Shown here in pieces: positions 53,101 through 61,300 of a stretch of DNA of 64,000 bases. The notes beneath the pieces are model-generated. The model was not told where the DNA came from and did not search any database. It worked only from the letters and a program-made list of their open reading frames with translations. Position 1 is the first letter of the stretch. Every line of letters begins with the position of its first letter. A program made the position numbers and the translations under genes. This DNA is from Micavibrio sp. (GTDB lineage Bacteria > Pseudomonadota > Alphaproteobacteria > Micavibrionales > Micavibrionaceae), in the NCBI GenBank assembly GCA_021604545.1, contig BQJE01000006.1, forward strand, positions 33,784-97,783. Reading direction: 5' to 3'.

Positions 53101-55394
53101 CAGCCCTCATATTCTCGACAACACCCGATGGCTCCAACGCCACTGTCGACCGCATGTACATCAATCATGACGGCAATATTGGTATCGGCACGACGACGCC
53201 TGCGGATGAAGTACATGTTTATGATAGCGTTGGTGACGCCACCCTTATCCTTGAAGCAGTTGAAACGCAGTCTTCTCATATAGAACTGCTGACAAAAGGC
53301 GATGCCGCGACATTTTTGGGTAATGCCGCAACCAAAGGCTGGTGGATGGGTGCCCGCGGTGAAACTCATGCCACCGTCGCCGAGCGCGATGATTTCATGA
53401 TCTATAGCTGGGATGGCTCCACCTGGGACAACCGTTTTGTGATTGAACAGGACACCGGCAATGTCGGGATCGGCACGACGACGCCAACAGAGCCGCTTCA
53501 TATTGCGGGCGATCTTGACGATGACGGGTTGGCGATCGAGTCTTTCAACGGCACCACAGTCGAAGGCAGCATTCTAAAATTCAGACGATCAAGAGGTGAG
53601 ACCGAGGGCGGCAAAACAATTGTCGCGGCAGAAGATGAAGTGGCCGACCTGGCTTTCTATGGCTATGACGGCGCGGCGTACAGGCGGATGGGGTATATCT
53701 TAGGTGTTATCGACGGTACGCCGGGGGCCAGCGATATGCCGGGACGGCTTGACTTTGCAACGACAGCCGATGGTGCCGCACTTTCGACAATTAACATGAC
53801 CATCAAAAATGACGGCAATATCCTCATGCGCGGCACCGGCGCGGTGGACATCCCGGCCGGTACAGATGGCGAGCGGCCAAGCGTACCCGATAACGGTATG
53901 ATTCGTTACAACTCGACCAGCAATAAGTTCGAAGGCTATGAAGCCGGCGCTTGGGCGAACCTCATCGGCGGCGGCGTGGGCGGCCTATGGACGGCCGGGT
54001 CCGGCGATGACATTTATTACAACTCCGGCTCACCGCAAGTCGGGATCGGCACCACAGCACCCAGCCATATCTTTACGATCGCCAGTGACAGCGGCGAAGA
54101 TTTCGCCCATTATTCCTACTCAACAAGCGCCGGGGCCGGGCCGGACTATGAAATGCGCCGCTCGGTCAGTGGCACAACCGGCGTTGATACCGCCGTGCGG
54201 GCCGATGACAAGCTTGGCGGGTTCCGGGCACGCGGCTGGGACGGCACGCAATATGAAACCGGCGCGGAAATCGAGATGTATGTCGATACCGGCGCAACGG
54301 TCGCCGATGAGGATATGCCGACCTATATGCGCTTTGCGACAAGGTCGGATACAGATACCAACCCGGTCGAGCGCATGCGCATCCTGTCTGACGGTAAAAT
54401 CGGGATCGGCACGAGCGCGCCGATCAACGCTTTGACGGTTATCAGCACGTCCAACGAGGATGTCGGCCATTACGGTATTAGCAATTCGGCCGTTGCAGGG
54501 GCGCATTTTGACATTGGCCGGGCGCGCGGCACCAGCGAAGCCACCAAAGCCATTGTGCAGGCCGGTGACAATCTCGGCGGATTCAGGGCGAGCGCGTGGG
54601 ACGGCACCCAGTATGAAAGAGCGATTGAGCTTGACGCCTATATCGATGACGGCGCCACGCCGGGCGATGAAAATGTGCCCTCCTATCTGGTTATTGCCAC
54701 GCGCAGCGCCGCCGACACCAACCCGGTCGAACGCATGCGGATCACATCTGACGGTTATCTCGGGATCGGCACCGACGCTCCGACCGAGATGCTCTATGTC
54801 TCCGGCGGAAATCTCTACGTCAATAACGGCAATATTCAGTATACGGGCATCCTGACCGATTATTCCGATGTGCGCCTGAAGAAAGACATCACGCCGCTCG
54901 ATGCCGACACAATTATTGGCCGTCTTGCGCAGATAGATGCCTACTCCTTCCGCATGAAAGCCGACCCGGATGGCCAGCTTGAGCTCGGCGTCATCGCGCA
55001 GGAAGTTGAAAAAGCCTTCCCAGAGCTGGTGTTCACCGCCGATGACGAGATGGGCACCAAGTCCGTCAACTATATCGGCTTTATCGCACCGTTGATCGAA
55101 GCAACGAATGAGCTCAAAAAAGACAACGAAGACTTGCGCACTGAGATGAAAGAAGAGCGCAAGGAAATCATGGCCGCAATCAGCGCATTGCGCGAGAGCA
55201 ACGAGGATCTGGCCAAAGAAGTGCATGCTCTCAAAGCGCATACCGGTTACGGTGTCAACAAAGCATCGATGGGCGACACAGCCTTTATTGCGGTGGTCAG
55301 CGCCTTTGGCACCGTCATCATGGTCCTGGGTATGGGAAGCGTTTGGATACGGAGAAAAAAGATAATGGCAAAAAAAATGGCGAGGCAAAAATAA
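41121..55394 (+). CDS. giant mosaic fibre protein with intramolecular chaperone (Peptidase S74) and C-terminal membrane helix
   Basis: 4757 residues. A basic N terminus (RRKTRRSESG) and one hydrophobic helix (about 22-44) resemble a prepilin/TadE-type anchor. The body is a mosaic: about twenty VGIGTxxPxxxL linkers; eight 45-residue modules with RPTGDNGMLRYN and KFEGFxxGxW; several CDExGNxCFTAA units; five NTFLGxxAG ladder regions (nt about 42.5, 43.7-44.2, 47.2-47.7, 49.1-49.6, 52.0-52.5 kb); two YadA-head-like repeat tracts; and TVVRANDKLGGFRA/ERMRI modules. The C terminus has an endosialidase-type chaperone domain starting YSDVRLKKDI (Ser4582), a coiled coil, ALKAHTGYGVNKA, then a TM helix (about 4722-4743) and RRKKIMAKKMARQK. 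S74 domains trimerise fibres and usually cut themselves off. Inferred trimeric surface adhesin, first gene of a three-gene operon. Confidence 0.85.
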   Translation: MIKRINPKQLSRRKTRRSESGNIFFTLFGAVAIVGVLGAGIMATMRGPLTTMVNVNNRTQAEAQMQIASKLAMLEASNQALSGDCDADGFVEPVEYAINILGLTGGGTLPAGTGANQVDPWGTDYGYCAWDAGTDISKCTGAKPNLLEGNDPADNAEDYTVIAVISAGPDRVFQTTCADQDATGLTKGGDDVVMDYNYTEAAANVDGLWNIKSGDPDTAEIDKEIEVTQEARFEGGINMTASTAALQLGAASMLFPTDGDLALCNGANHMLLRVDTTTNPVSLQICDNVNGGWKSVSAGAGTIWQLGASGDDIYYNSGANPQVGIGNINPTEALDVTGTIQLSGDLSFASSGSQIDWNGSTATISQASNEVEINGGGGGVEVTVGTNTLDVAGDTVITGTTNGVTVIDALTVEDNLGADILVVQNDGNVGINVTDPTEKLDISGSITITDDYMLDGANFLTDNDSGLTVLLGKSAGSLTTGDYNTILGGDAAGTLVGGERNIVIGSGPAAPDVPLAGTNDYLNIGNTIYGNLASDFVGIGVVAPDDALDVLGNADISGLVDAGTTITAGTGITSTTGDIVSTAGSVQAKTTVLVDGDQLGPPLNCDPDEKLEWNNGVGWSCEADLGAGGGGGGAQNLEDVLTEGNDAQSNDAFDFDDLGAERYCDETLTDCFTVADILGGAGGLWTKGGADDIFYNSGGTPRVGIGDATPSQLLSVANGDLFTVNTSGQVSIVSNAGTELFFSEGGGNTGNISADDGLAILAGTDGTGDINFGSDNTTGQLVLNSGNVGIGDTTPDSGTGGQLSLDVEGNAGAIQYCDEAGNNCFTPASVSGGSAPGNNREVFFNSNGIFHAEPSFTYSSTNRLVFGNGETIIIGGGNETMTGDKNLFVGWNTGTANTIGARNTFLGSATGTNNTSGDLNTFVGQNAGWSNTIGNSNTALGEDAGLYNRSGSNNISIGDDAGKGASTASDVSNNIVIGTDAAQNILTGGDRNTILGTSAGLTLTTGADNILIGNQADVPGGASSDYLNVGDTLFGDLDTGVDPRVGTYKYCDETLTTCFTAADVTGGTLGAPGNDREIIFNSNGLLWTDTNFAFTSAGRMGIGTAAPQAVLEVAGTDAILFPRGDGTNRPLVPVNGMMRYNTVTNKYEAFQNGIWNDIVTTGGGGISFLDLNDTPANYTSSSLYLTRVNAAGNALEFVSANSYDQNIEDVLTVGNDANTLTALNLGGVAVGSATLSAGAQTLEVDVTGDVGATNYCDDLGNDCFTAADVVGGALGAPGNDTEVIFNSGGVLFSSSNFYYDHTTGALNIGANALGLTTLNINAGGLTPGVFIGGWGDASIAGGTVDIFDTGWIAGGKRLYVLDGIRTDGGIDVQFGDLIVETGNVGIGTTNPKTNLDVAGTEAIDFPAGTTAERPTGDNGMIRYNSDNNKFEGFENGIWTNFATGGSAPAPGNDREMVFNSGGNLATNTNFVFDSAGRLGIGTAAPGAELDIDTNQDSAAGVNISNINAGNNAFAGYFAASDSVNFDFLAASSTFAGNIYGYPTANTARIDVGGADRFIIGIGGANPLQFRTDSSVRMTIDGTGNVGIGTDAPEAALDVAGTDSILFPRGSTGNRPGAPVNGMMRYNSTNDRFEAYQGGSWLDILTDSALAAAPDRGVQFNSGGAMAAEANFTYDSAGRLGLGTGAPASELHLHKATSPVAQYITSDAIGADVQLWFAQDHDGTPNWAGIGQDTDGSLRLTGQGTLGTPDMVITDDGDLIVGSHQIDDTTTGTEDSRMYFDVSNSAFRVGRAFGNQWDFASSGLYSAAFGVNTTASGNASMAMGDNTTAIGGASTAMGSETTASGAYSTAMGRKVTVGDGTLFSGFGDGSIAMGLIDNVVTITTPSQVTGIQSLGVFMGDQDGLVVSANNQMSLLGGRLMIDPNVPATELITSTGVQQLELDVEGEIGAIQYCDEQGNDCFTAASVAGGGAPAPGADREVVFNSNGVMHAEPSFTYTAGNRLVFSSGNNVFVTGGNDAVSGTGNTALGFNTLTLLGAGSNNIAVGINALNANISSDGNVAIGLDALDDHITNNSNTAVGTSSLSDDISGSHNTGLGGFSLANNETGSNNVALGYSAGLGVDGATDVTDNVFVGDSAALNILTGADNNVIIGQGAAATLTTGADNLILGNLADVPAAATSNYLNIGGVLTGDMTTATLTFNGTGAVDMPAGTTAQRPTGDNGMLRYNSDNNRFEGFQAGTWQDILTGASIAAAPDRGVQFNSGGAMAAEANFTYTSVGRLGLGTAAPQGLLHLEAGQPAILYFDTTSAISATNPVWRTRSYDDAGINVGYQIETTTDYATYTSRLVVKPDGDLIVGSYQIDDTTTGTEDSRMYFDVSNSAFRAGSVTGNQWDFASAGQYSAAFGLDTTASGDAGTAMGLGTTASGNESTAMGNTTIASGLTSTAMGNLSIASGDLSFAAGNTTTASGLTSTAMGEATTASGTRSTAMGFSTIASGEQSIAMGHDATAGDGIAGSGFGDNSMALGLGNASTAAFPQVTGVSSFGIFMGDQQTVDITASNLLALMGGRMVLDPDATSATNTNVSTGVQQLELDVEGDIGAINFCDEDGNNCFTAASVAGGGAPAPGADREVVFNSNGVLHAEPSFTYTAGNRLVFSSNDNVFVTGGVETTPGTDNVAFGVNALSSLDSTCGGAFDCDINTAIGHRAGENTTIGFWNTFIGGFAGQENIDGNDNVFVGLSSGQEQTSANDNTYIGAFTGQYNRTGAQNVMMGYSAGEGTATSSDISDNVFIGYKAAENILTGADRNTILGTSAGQTLTTGADNIIIGAGADVPTAGTSDHLNIGDTIYGDLATGNVGIGTATPSNILTIAGAGQDSRLYSYHTSSSAGADYETARSASGTIGTDTAVRADDKLGGFRARAYDGTAYEAAAGIYMYVDTGATVADEDIPTHMRFTTRNATDLGETERMRLTSDGDLLFYGTGAVDMPAGTTAQRPTGDNGMLRYNSDNNRFEGFQAGTWQDILTSGGLAAAPDRGVQFNSGGALAADANFTFTSTGELLVGFNDVNEVVASYTTPTAAVVDDFGLISVGNTAASKSDLDFFRARGAIGAKLKVEPDDQLGQIRFGAWDGNDWEDTARIMALVPTGLVTGNNDLPTALAFRTTPDGSPNTTERMRIDHNGNVGIGTTTPSNILTIATTNGDSVFNTSYSTSNIAGSDFDTARSVSGTIGVDTVVRANDKLGGFRALGYDGTAYELAAGIEIYTDVGATVADEDIPTHMRFLTRNATDTSFVERMRLTSDGQLAIGDTVASLGVQQLELDVTGDIGATNYCDADGNNCFTAAGVAGGATAAGADTQIQINSGGVLYASAGLVYTSTGHLGIGTSAPAGPLHIGVLSNSTLNDALVFGDTAGSTAFKFTVNPTWQNEIALEGPYGGDLFYALNGGADTAQINLDAGRTPAGGADDQRITLMAADYVRIGHYTPTSATPASLQFWDIDGGAVAGKIDSYYTSGDNASMEFNVSTTGPVMTDNLLVLNNNGNVGIGTDTPKTNLDIAGTGAVDIPAGTTAERPTGDNGMLRYNSDTNKFEGFQGGIWTDIITAGGSAAAPDRGVQFNSGGAFTADAGFTFTSQNRLIVDSGNSNVYLSAVNPGATGADNVTLGLNAGLSLTSADENVFIGTNAGLSNTSGFENVFIGHAAGDANVGGDNNTYIGHNAGSSTDSSQNTFIGENAGAGGTGITDSVFIGMNAGAASDADRSVYIGRSAGGGADGDDNIMIGYSAGQASGNGENNILIGYDIELPTNTTDNHINIGDVFMADRNAGGFAYVSGTGALDIPAGTTLERPTGDNGMLRYNSDTNKFEGYQGGVWTDIITAGGTPATPDRGVQFNSGGAFTADAGFTYDTTGRLFVGLTDFSDFDTGYSGAQIAVNTDISLVSASNAASGKSDIDFLRARGTIDTKLKVEPDDRLGTLRFSAWDGDQWNPAAYVYAEVPTGLVTGDNDMPSALIFSTTPDGSNATVDRMYINHDGNIGIGTTTPADEVHVYDSVGDATLILEAVETQSSHIELLTKGDAATFLGNAATKGWWMGARGETHATVAERDDFMIYSWDGSTWDNRFVIEQDTGNVGIGTTTPTEPLHIAGDLDDDGLAIESFNGTTVEGSILKFRRSRGETEGGKTIVAAEDEVADLAFYGYDGAAYRRMGYILGVIDGTPGASDMPGRLDFATTADGAALSTINMTIKNDGNILMRGTGAVDIPAGTDGERPSVPDNGMIRYNSTSNKFEGYEAGAWANLIGGGVGGLWTAGSGDDIYYNSGSPQVGIGTTAPSHIFTIASDSGEDFAHYSYSTSAGAGPDYEMRRSVSGTTGVDTAVRADDKLGGFRARGWDGTQYETGAEIEMYVDTGATVADEDMPTYMRFATRSDTDTNPVERMRILSDGKIGIGTSAPINALTVISTSNEDVGHYGISNSAVAGAHFDIGRARGTSEATKAIVQAGDNLGGFRASAWDGTQYERAIELDAYIDDGATPGDENVPSYLVIATRSAADTNPVERMRITSDGYLGIGTDAPTEMLYVSGGNLYVNNGNIQYTGILTDYSDVRLKKDITPLDADTIIGRLAQIDAYSFRMKADPDGQLELGVIAQEVEKAFPELVFTADDEMGTKSVNYIGFIAPLIEATNELKKDNEDLRTEMKEERKEIMAAISALRESNEDLAKEVHALKAHTGYGVNKASMGDTAFIAVVSAFGTVIMVLGMGSVWIRRKKIMAKKMARQK
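46554..46679 (+). repeat. YadA-head-like 42-bp coding repeats (3 units)
   Basis: Three 14-residue units TTASGNASMAMGDN, TTAIGGASTAMGSE, TTASGAYSTAMGRK (from residue 1812). This is the left-handed beta-roll head repeat of trimeric autotransporters, preceded by GLYSAAFGVN and followed by GFGDGSIAMG. Confidence 0.75.
48333..48626 (+). repeat. YadA-head-like 42-bp coding repeats (7 units)
   Basis: Seven 14-residue units from residue 2405, consensus T(T/I)ASGxxSTAMGxx, e.g. TTASGNESTAMGNT and TIASGLTSTAMGNL. The same flanks as the 3-unit tract (SAAFG before, GFGDxSMALG after) show an expanded duplicate of one module. Confidence 0.8.
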
Positions 55395-55395
55395 A

Positions 55396-58300
55396 ATGAC
55401 CCACAGCAAGATGAAAAGAACCAGACATCTTATCGCTCTTTTGGTAGCGGCGTTTATATTCAGCGCCCTGCCCGGCAAAGCTTATGCCGATTGCGCGACG
55501 CCGACCGCACCCGTAGGCTCTTTGCAGTACTTCGTCGGCGATGACATGTTTAAATATTGCGACAGCAACGACAACTGGATCGACTGGGGCAGCGGCGGCG
55601 CGGCCACACCAGCGGGCAGCGATCGTCAGATACAGTTTAACTCCGGCGGCACGACCCTCGGGGCGGATGCAAATTTTGTTTACAACTCCGCGGGTCAGTT
55701 GGGCATTGGTACCTCGACCCCCTTTGGTGGCTCCGCGATTAATATTGTCTCTGACAACACATCCGGACAATACGATCTCATACTTCAATCCTATGATGTC
55801 GGCAGCACCGCCAAACTTGATATTGACTTTATGCACGCGAGGGGCACGCCCGGATCGCCAGCCGCTATGGTGGACAACGACTGGTTGGGCACAATCCGCT
55901 GGAGTGCTTATGGCAGCGGGGCTTTCCGGTCAAGGGCCCAAATCTCGGCACAGATAAACGGCACGGTTTCCGGCACCACAATACCCACAGATTTATCCTT
56001 CGCCGCAGGAGACACAGGCGCCGTTGATCGGATGTGGGTTCGCTCCGACGGCACAGTCGCCATCGGTACCAATGCCTCCGGCGGCGAGCTTCACGTATCC
56101 GATGGAGCGGATGGCGACGGCGATTCTTATATTTTTGTTTCCAGCACGGCCGCCAATGAATCGGCTATATGGTTTCAAAACAATAGCGGCGGCACCGGAA
56201 GATGGGGCGCGGTCGGCGTTTACGGCACGGATGATGCGTTGCGTTTTACCGGCGGCAACAGCTCCCTCGATGACACCGACACACATATGATTATTGAGAA
56301 TGCCGGTGATGTGGGGATTGGCACCATATCGCCCAATTCACGTCTTGACGTGGCCACTGCCGCGGCAAGCGACCCGACATTCCGCCTGAGCGATGGTGAT
56401 GTCACGCTCCCTGATTATTCCGGTTCCGCCTCGCTTGGCGATGTCTCAGCCAGTACCGCAGTGGCACAGATCAAAACCCAACACGCCTCAGATGGCGGCG
56501 CCATACTTTTTGGCTATACAGGCTCCGGCGTCAATGATGGCGAACCGTTAAAACTGGTTGGGACGCATGGCGGCACGGCACCAACCTCACCCGCTGTCCT
56601 GATTGACGGACAAAAACACAGTGGCACCAACAACAGAACATTGCTTGCCGATGCCGAGACGGTTCTGGATATCAGAAACATTGGCATACCCCTGATGCGT
56701 ATACTGGGTGATGGCAATATCTTCATGTATGGCACCGGCGCAGTTGATATTCCAGCGGGTACAACGGGTGAGCGGCCCACGGTCGCCGATAACGGCATGC
56801 TGCGCTACAACTCCGACACCAACAAATTCGAAGGCTTTGAGGCCGGCTCCTGGGCGAATCTGGTCGGCGGTGGCGCGGGCGGTCTCTGGACGGCCGGCAC
56901 CGGTGACGACATTTATTACAATTCCGGCTCACCGCAAGTTGGCATCGGGACGACAGCGCCGACTGCCAATCTGCATCTTTATGATACGGGTAACGACGCA
57001 AATTATAGTATGCTGCTTTTGGAAGGGGATGGCGAACCGGCTTTTGATATAAACACTTCGAGTGCCAGCAGCGGTCTTAATCCTCTTATTCGTACAACCC
57101 GCTCACGCGGCGCGCGAGGCGCCAAAACAATCGTTAGCAATGGCGACACATTATTTGAATTTGTGGCAAAGGGGTATGATGGCGCTGCGGATATCCATGG
57201 CGCTTATATTTCTACGCTCGTTGATGGCGCACCCGGCGCGAACGATATGCCGACCCGCATCGAATTTCATACACAGGCGGCGGGCGGCGGGGCATCTCTG
57301 GAAGGCACAACGCCGGAACTGGTGATCAAAAACGACGGTAAAATCGGCATGGGCACCGCAACGCCTGCTGAAGATCTCCATATCTATGACAGTGCCGGTC
57401 GCGCCGGACTTATTATTGAATCAGAAAATGCGAATAACGCCGTATCGAATTTACAGCTCTTCACAAAAGGAGATGGTGCAAAAACATTGGGCGATGCTGC
57501 AAACCAAGGTTGGTATCTCGGGGCGTATGATGACACTTACGCCACAGCCGCACAGCAAAATGATTTGGCGTTCTGGAGCTGGGATGGCACAACCTGGGCC
57601 AACCGCATGACGATGCAACAAGATACCGGCTATATCGGGATCGGCACGAATGACCCAACGAATATCCTGACGATTGTCGGCGACAACCTGGACCCGGTTA
57701 TAGCTTCTTATTCCGCCGTAACTGGATCCGGAGCGCAATGGCAATCATACAGAGCGCGCGGCTCAGAAACCGCAAAGGTCCCTGTTCAGGCGAATGATAG
57801 TCTTGGTGGATTCCGCGCCGGAGCCTGGGACGGGTCACAATTTGAAATCGCTGGAGGACTCGAGATGTATATCGATGCCGGCGCAACAGTGGCAGATGAA
57901 GTCATCCCAACTAATATGCAGTTTCAAACCCGCGACGCCACGGATACTTCTGCACAAGATCGCATGCAGATCTCTTCTGATGGTATCGTCAGCTTCCTTA
58001 GCACCGGCGCATTTGTGGCCAATATTGGTACGACGGCACAACGGCCAACGGCCTCTAGTAACGGTATGATGCGCTACAACACCACGACAGCCAAATTCGA
58101 AGGCTACGAAAACGGTTCCTGGACAAACATAGTTGGAGGTGGCGCGGGTGGCCTCTGGACCGACGGAGCCGGCGACATCATCTATTATAATTCCGGCACA
58201 CCTTTGGTTGGTATTGGCACGGCAACGCCAACCGATTATCTACATGTTGCCGGAGAGCTGGTGGATGAAGGTATTGCGATTGAATCGTTCAATGATACAG

Positions 58301-61300
58301 ACGCCAATGGCGGCAATGTGACCTTCAGAAGAACCAGAGGCACAGAAGGCAGCAAGGTCATTGTCAATGATGGCGATGAGGTTGGTCATATCATGTTTCG
58401 TGCCTTTCGGTCCGGCTCCAACTACGACCAGATAGCGGCCATTGTTGCTATAGTGGATGGTGATCCAACCGGCGGCCTGATACCGGGCAGATTGACTTTC
58501 GGCACAAGGCTTGATAACGGCAGTTTTTTTGAAAGAATGGTAATTAAAAATGACGGTAAAATCGGCATGGGCACGTCGGATCCGGATACCATCCTGCATA
58601 TCTATGAGGCTGGCGCGGGAACGGCAGACTTTCACATTGAAACCGGCGGTTCCGGGATTTCCCAGATATCGTTTGAAGAAAACAGCCAGACCGAGAATTT
58701 CAACATCCATTATGACGGTGCCGAAAACCAGTTTGAATTCGAGGGCATGTCTCTGCCGAATATCATGACCATGGCGCGCGACAGGGGCTCCATTGCCATC
58801 GGCGGGACGACCGATACGATGGCGGCGGACGAGCCCAACATTCCCAACGGCTCCCTGACCATTGAAAACGGCGCACTTTGCGTTGATGGCGGTGACACAA
58901 GCTGCGACGACGAAGCCCGCACCGCCGGGTTTATCTACGGCACAGGTATGGTTCTGAAAGACGGCAAGCTGGACATCATCAGTGATGACGGTCTTGATGA
59001 TATTGACGTTATCTCCTATGGCGCCAACCAGGCCAATATTGACATGAATAGGGGCCGGGGCGATGCGGCCGGACCCTTGATTATTCAAGATGATGATGCC
59101 GCGGGCGGCATGCGTTTTGTTGGCTACGATGGCGACAGCTTTGAGCACGGCGCCTGGATCACCGGCACGGTCGACGGCACGCCGGGCGATGATAATATGC
59201 CGATGCGTATCGAGTTTTTAACACGGCCCGATGGCAACACCGACAACCCGGTTGAGCGCATGCGCATTGACAGTGACGGCATTGTCAGCTTTACCAGCAC
59301 CGGCGCGTTTTTGATGAATAATGGAACAACGGGAGAGCGCCCAACGGCCTCCAACAATGGCATGATGCGCTACAACACGACAACAGCCAAATTCGAAGGG
59401 TATCAGGCCGGCAGCTGGCAGGATCTGATCACAGCCGGCGGCACACCGGCCGGGGCCAACACGCAAATCCAGTTTAATTCCTCCGGATCTTTTGGCGCCA
59501 GCGCCAATTTCGTCTGGGATCAAATCAATGGCCATGTCGGCATCAACGAACCGGCGCCCGCTGCAGATCTTGTTGTGGTAGATAGTGCAAGCGACACAGG
59601 CACCGATGCCCATATTTTTGTTAATAATGACGGCGCCAATCAATCCGCCATATGGTTTAGCAATAATCAGGACGGCACACCGCGCTGGGCTGGTATCGGT
59701 GTGTACGGCACGGACGACGCGCTGCGCTTTACCGGCGCTAATAATGATCTAACTGATGCTGAAACCCATATGATTATAGGCCAGACCGGTCTTGTCGGAA
59801 TTGGGACTGTATCACCCGCCGATGCTCTTCACATTGCCGGTGATCTTGATGATGAGGGATTCACGATTGAATCGTTCTATGACACTGATCCTGATGGAGG
59901 AAACATAAGATTCCTCCGCTCCCACGGAACCGAAGGCAGCGAAACAATTGTCAGTAATAATGACGAAACCGGCCATATCTGGTTCAAGGGGCATGACGGC
60001 AGCGCTCATCAAAACATGGCCAGTATTGTTGCTTCTGTTGACGGCGCACCCGGTGCCGGTGACATGCCCGGCCGTCTTGAATTCTGGACAACACCGGTTG
60101 GCACCAGCATTGAAGTTGAACGCATGCGCATTGACAATGCGGGTAATGTCGGGATCGGCACAGAATCGCCAACCGGGCGTTTACATGTGGCTGAGCCAGG
60201 ATCTTCAACGGCAACACCTATACTCGAACGCTCTGGACAGACCACAGATGGCTTCTGGACCGCTGCCAGATTACTATCCACCAAAACCAGCAATATGGGT
60301 GACGGTTTTGGAACGAGTTTAGCCTTTAACATTCAAGATGACACATCTGGTATTGTACAAATCGCTTCCGTAGGAGGCGAACGTGACGGAGCGGACAACT
60401 CCGGAGCGGTTGTATTTGAAACCTGGAATGCCGGTTCTGGAAGCGAAAAAATGCGCATCAAACCGGATGGTAATGTCGGGATCGGCACGGATGCACCGGA
60501 TTCAGCTCTTGATATCGCCAGTGACGGTCAAACTGTATTCACTATAAATAGCGCCGGCGCTTCAAGTGGTGCGAATTCAGAAGTTTTTGGAAGGCGCTCA
60601 CGCGGCACACAGGATTCACGAATAACTGTCCAGGACGGAGACGGGTTGCTGGATATGGTTGCACTGGGCTGGGATGGTAATTCCTGGGAGGTCGCAGCCT
60701 TTATAGGCACAGAAGTAGACGGCGGTGCGGGAGATGGTGATATGCCCGGGAAAATTATTTTCAATACCACACCGGATGGCAGCACAACCTGGCAGGAACG
60801 TATGCGGATCGACAATGCTGGCTATGTTGGTATTAACATGACCGATGCAGATGTTGAACTGGATGTGACGGGTGACATTGAATATACGGGCACTATCACC
60901 GATGTCTCTGACCGTCGCTTGAAAGATAACATCACACCGCTTGGTTCTATGCTAGACAAAGTCAGTGAAGTGAAAACCTATTCCTTCACCATGAAAGAGG
61001 ACGAAGACAAAAAAGTTGAATACGGCGTCCTGGCGCAGGAAATAGAACAAATCTTCCCAGAGCTGGTCAAAACCGCCGAAGATGAAATCGGCACCAAATC
61101 GGTCAATTATGTCGGCCTGATCGCGCCGATGATCGAGGCGACCAAAGAGCTCAAGGCCGAAAACGAAGCGCTCAAAGCCGAGCTCGACAGCGTGAAAACA
61201 AAGCTCGCCGATGTTGACGATCTGCGCCATGACGTGAAGGCCCTCAAGGCCCATACAGGCTACGGCATTAACAAGGCCGCCATCGGCATCTGGGTGCTGG

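Noticed and set aside
41121..55394. Prophage tail-fibre gene
   Set aside because: No other phage gene (terminase, capsid, tail, integrase) is near; both S74 proteins have membrane anchors and the flanks are ordinary housekeeping genes.
54120..55478. 452-codon open frame antisense to the giant fibre gene
   Set aside because: Long antisense frames are expected in GC-rich repetitive coding sequence; it has no RBS and spans the fibre stop/start junction.
58240..59148. 302-codon antisense frame in the second fibre gene
   Set aside because: Same reason: antisense of repeat modules, no start signals.
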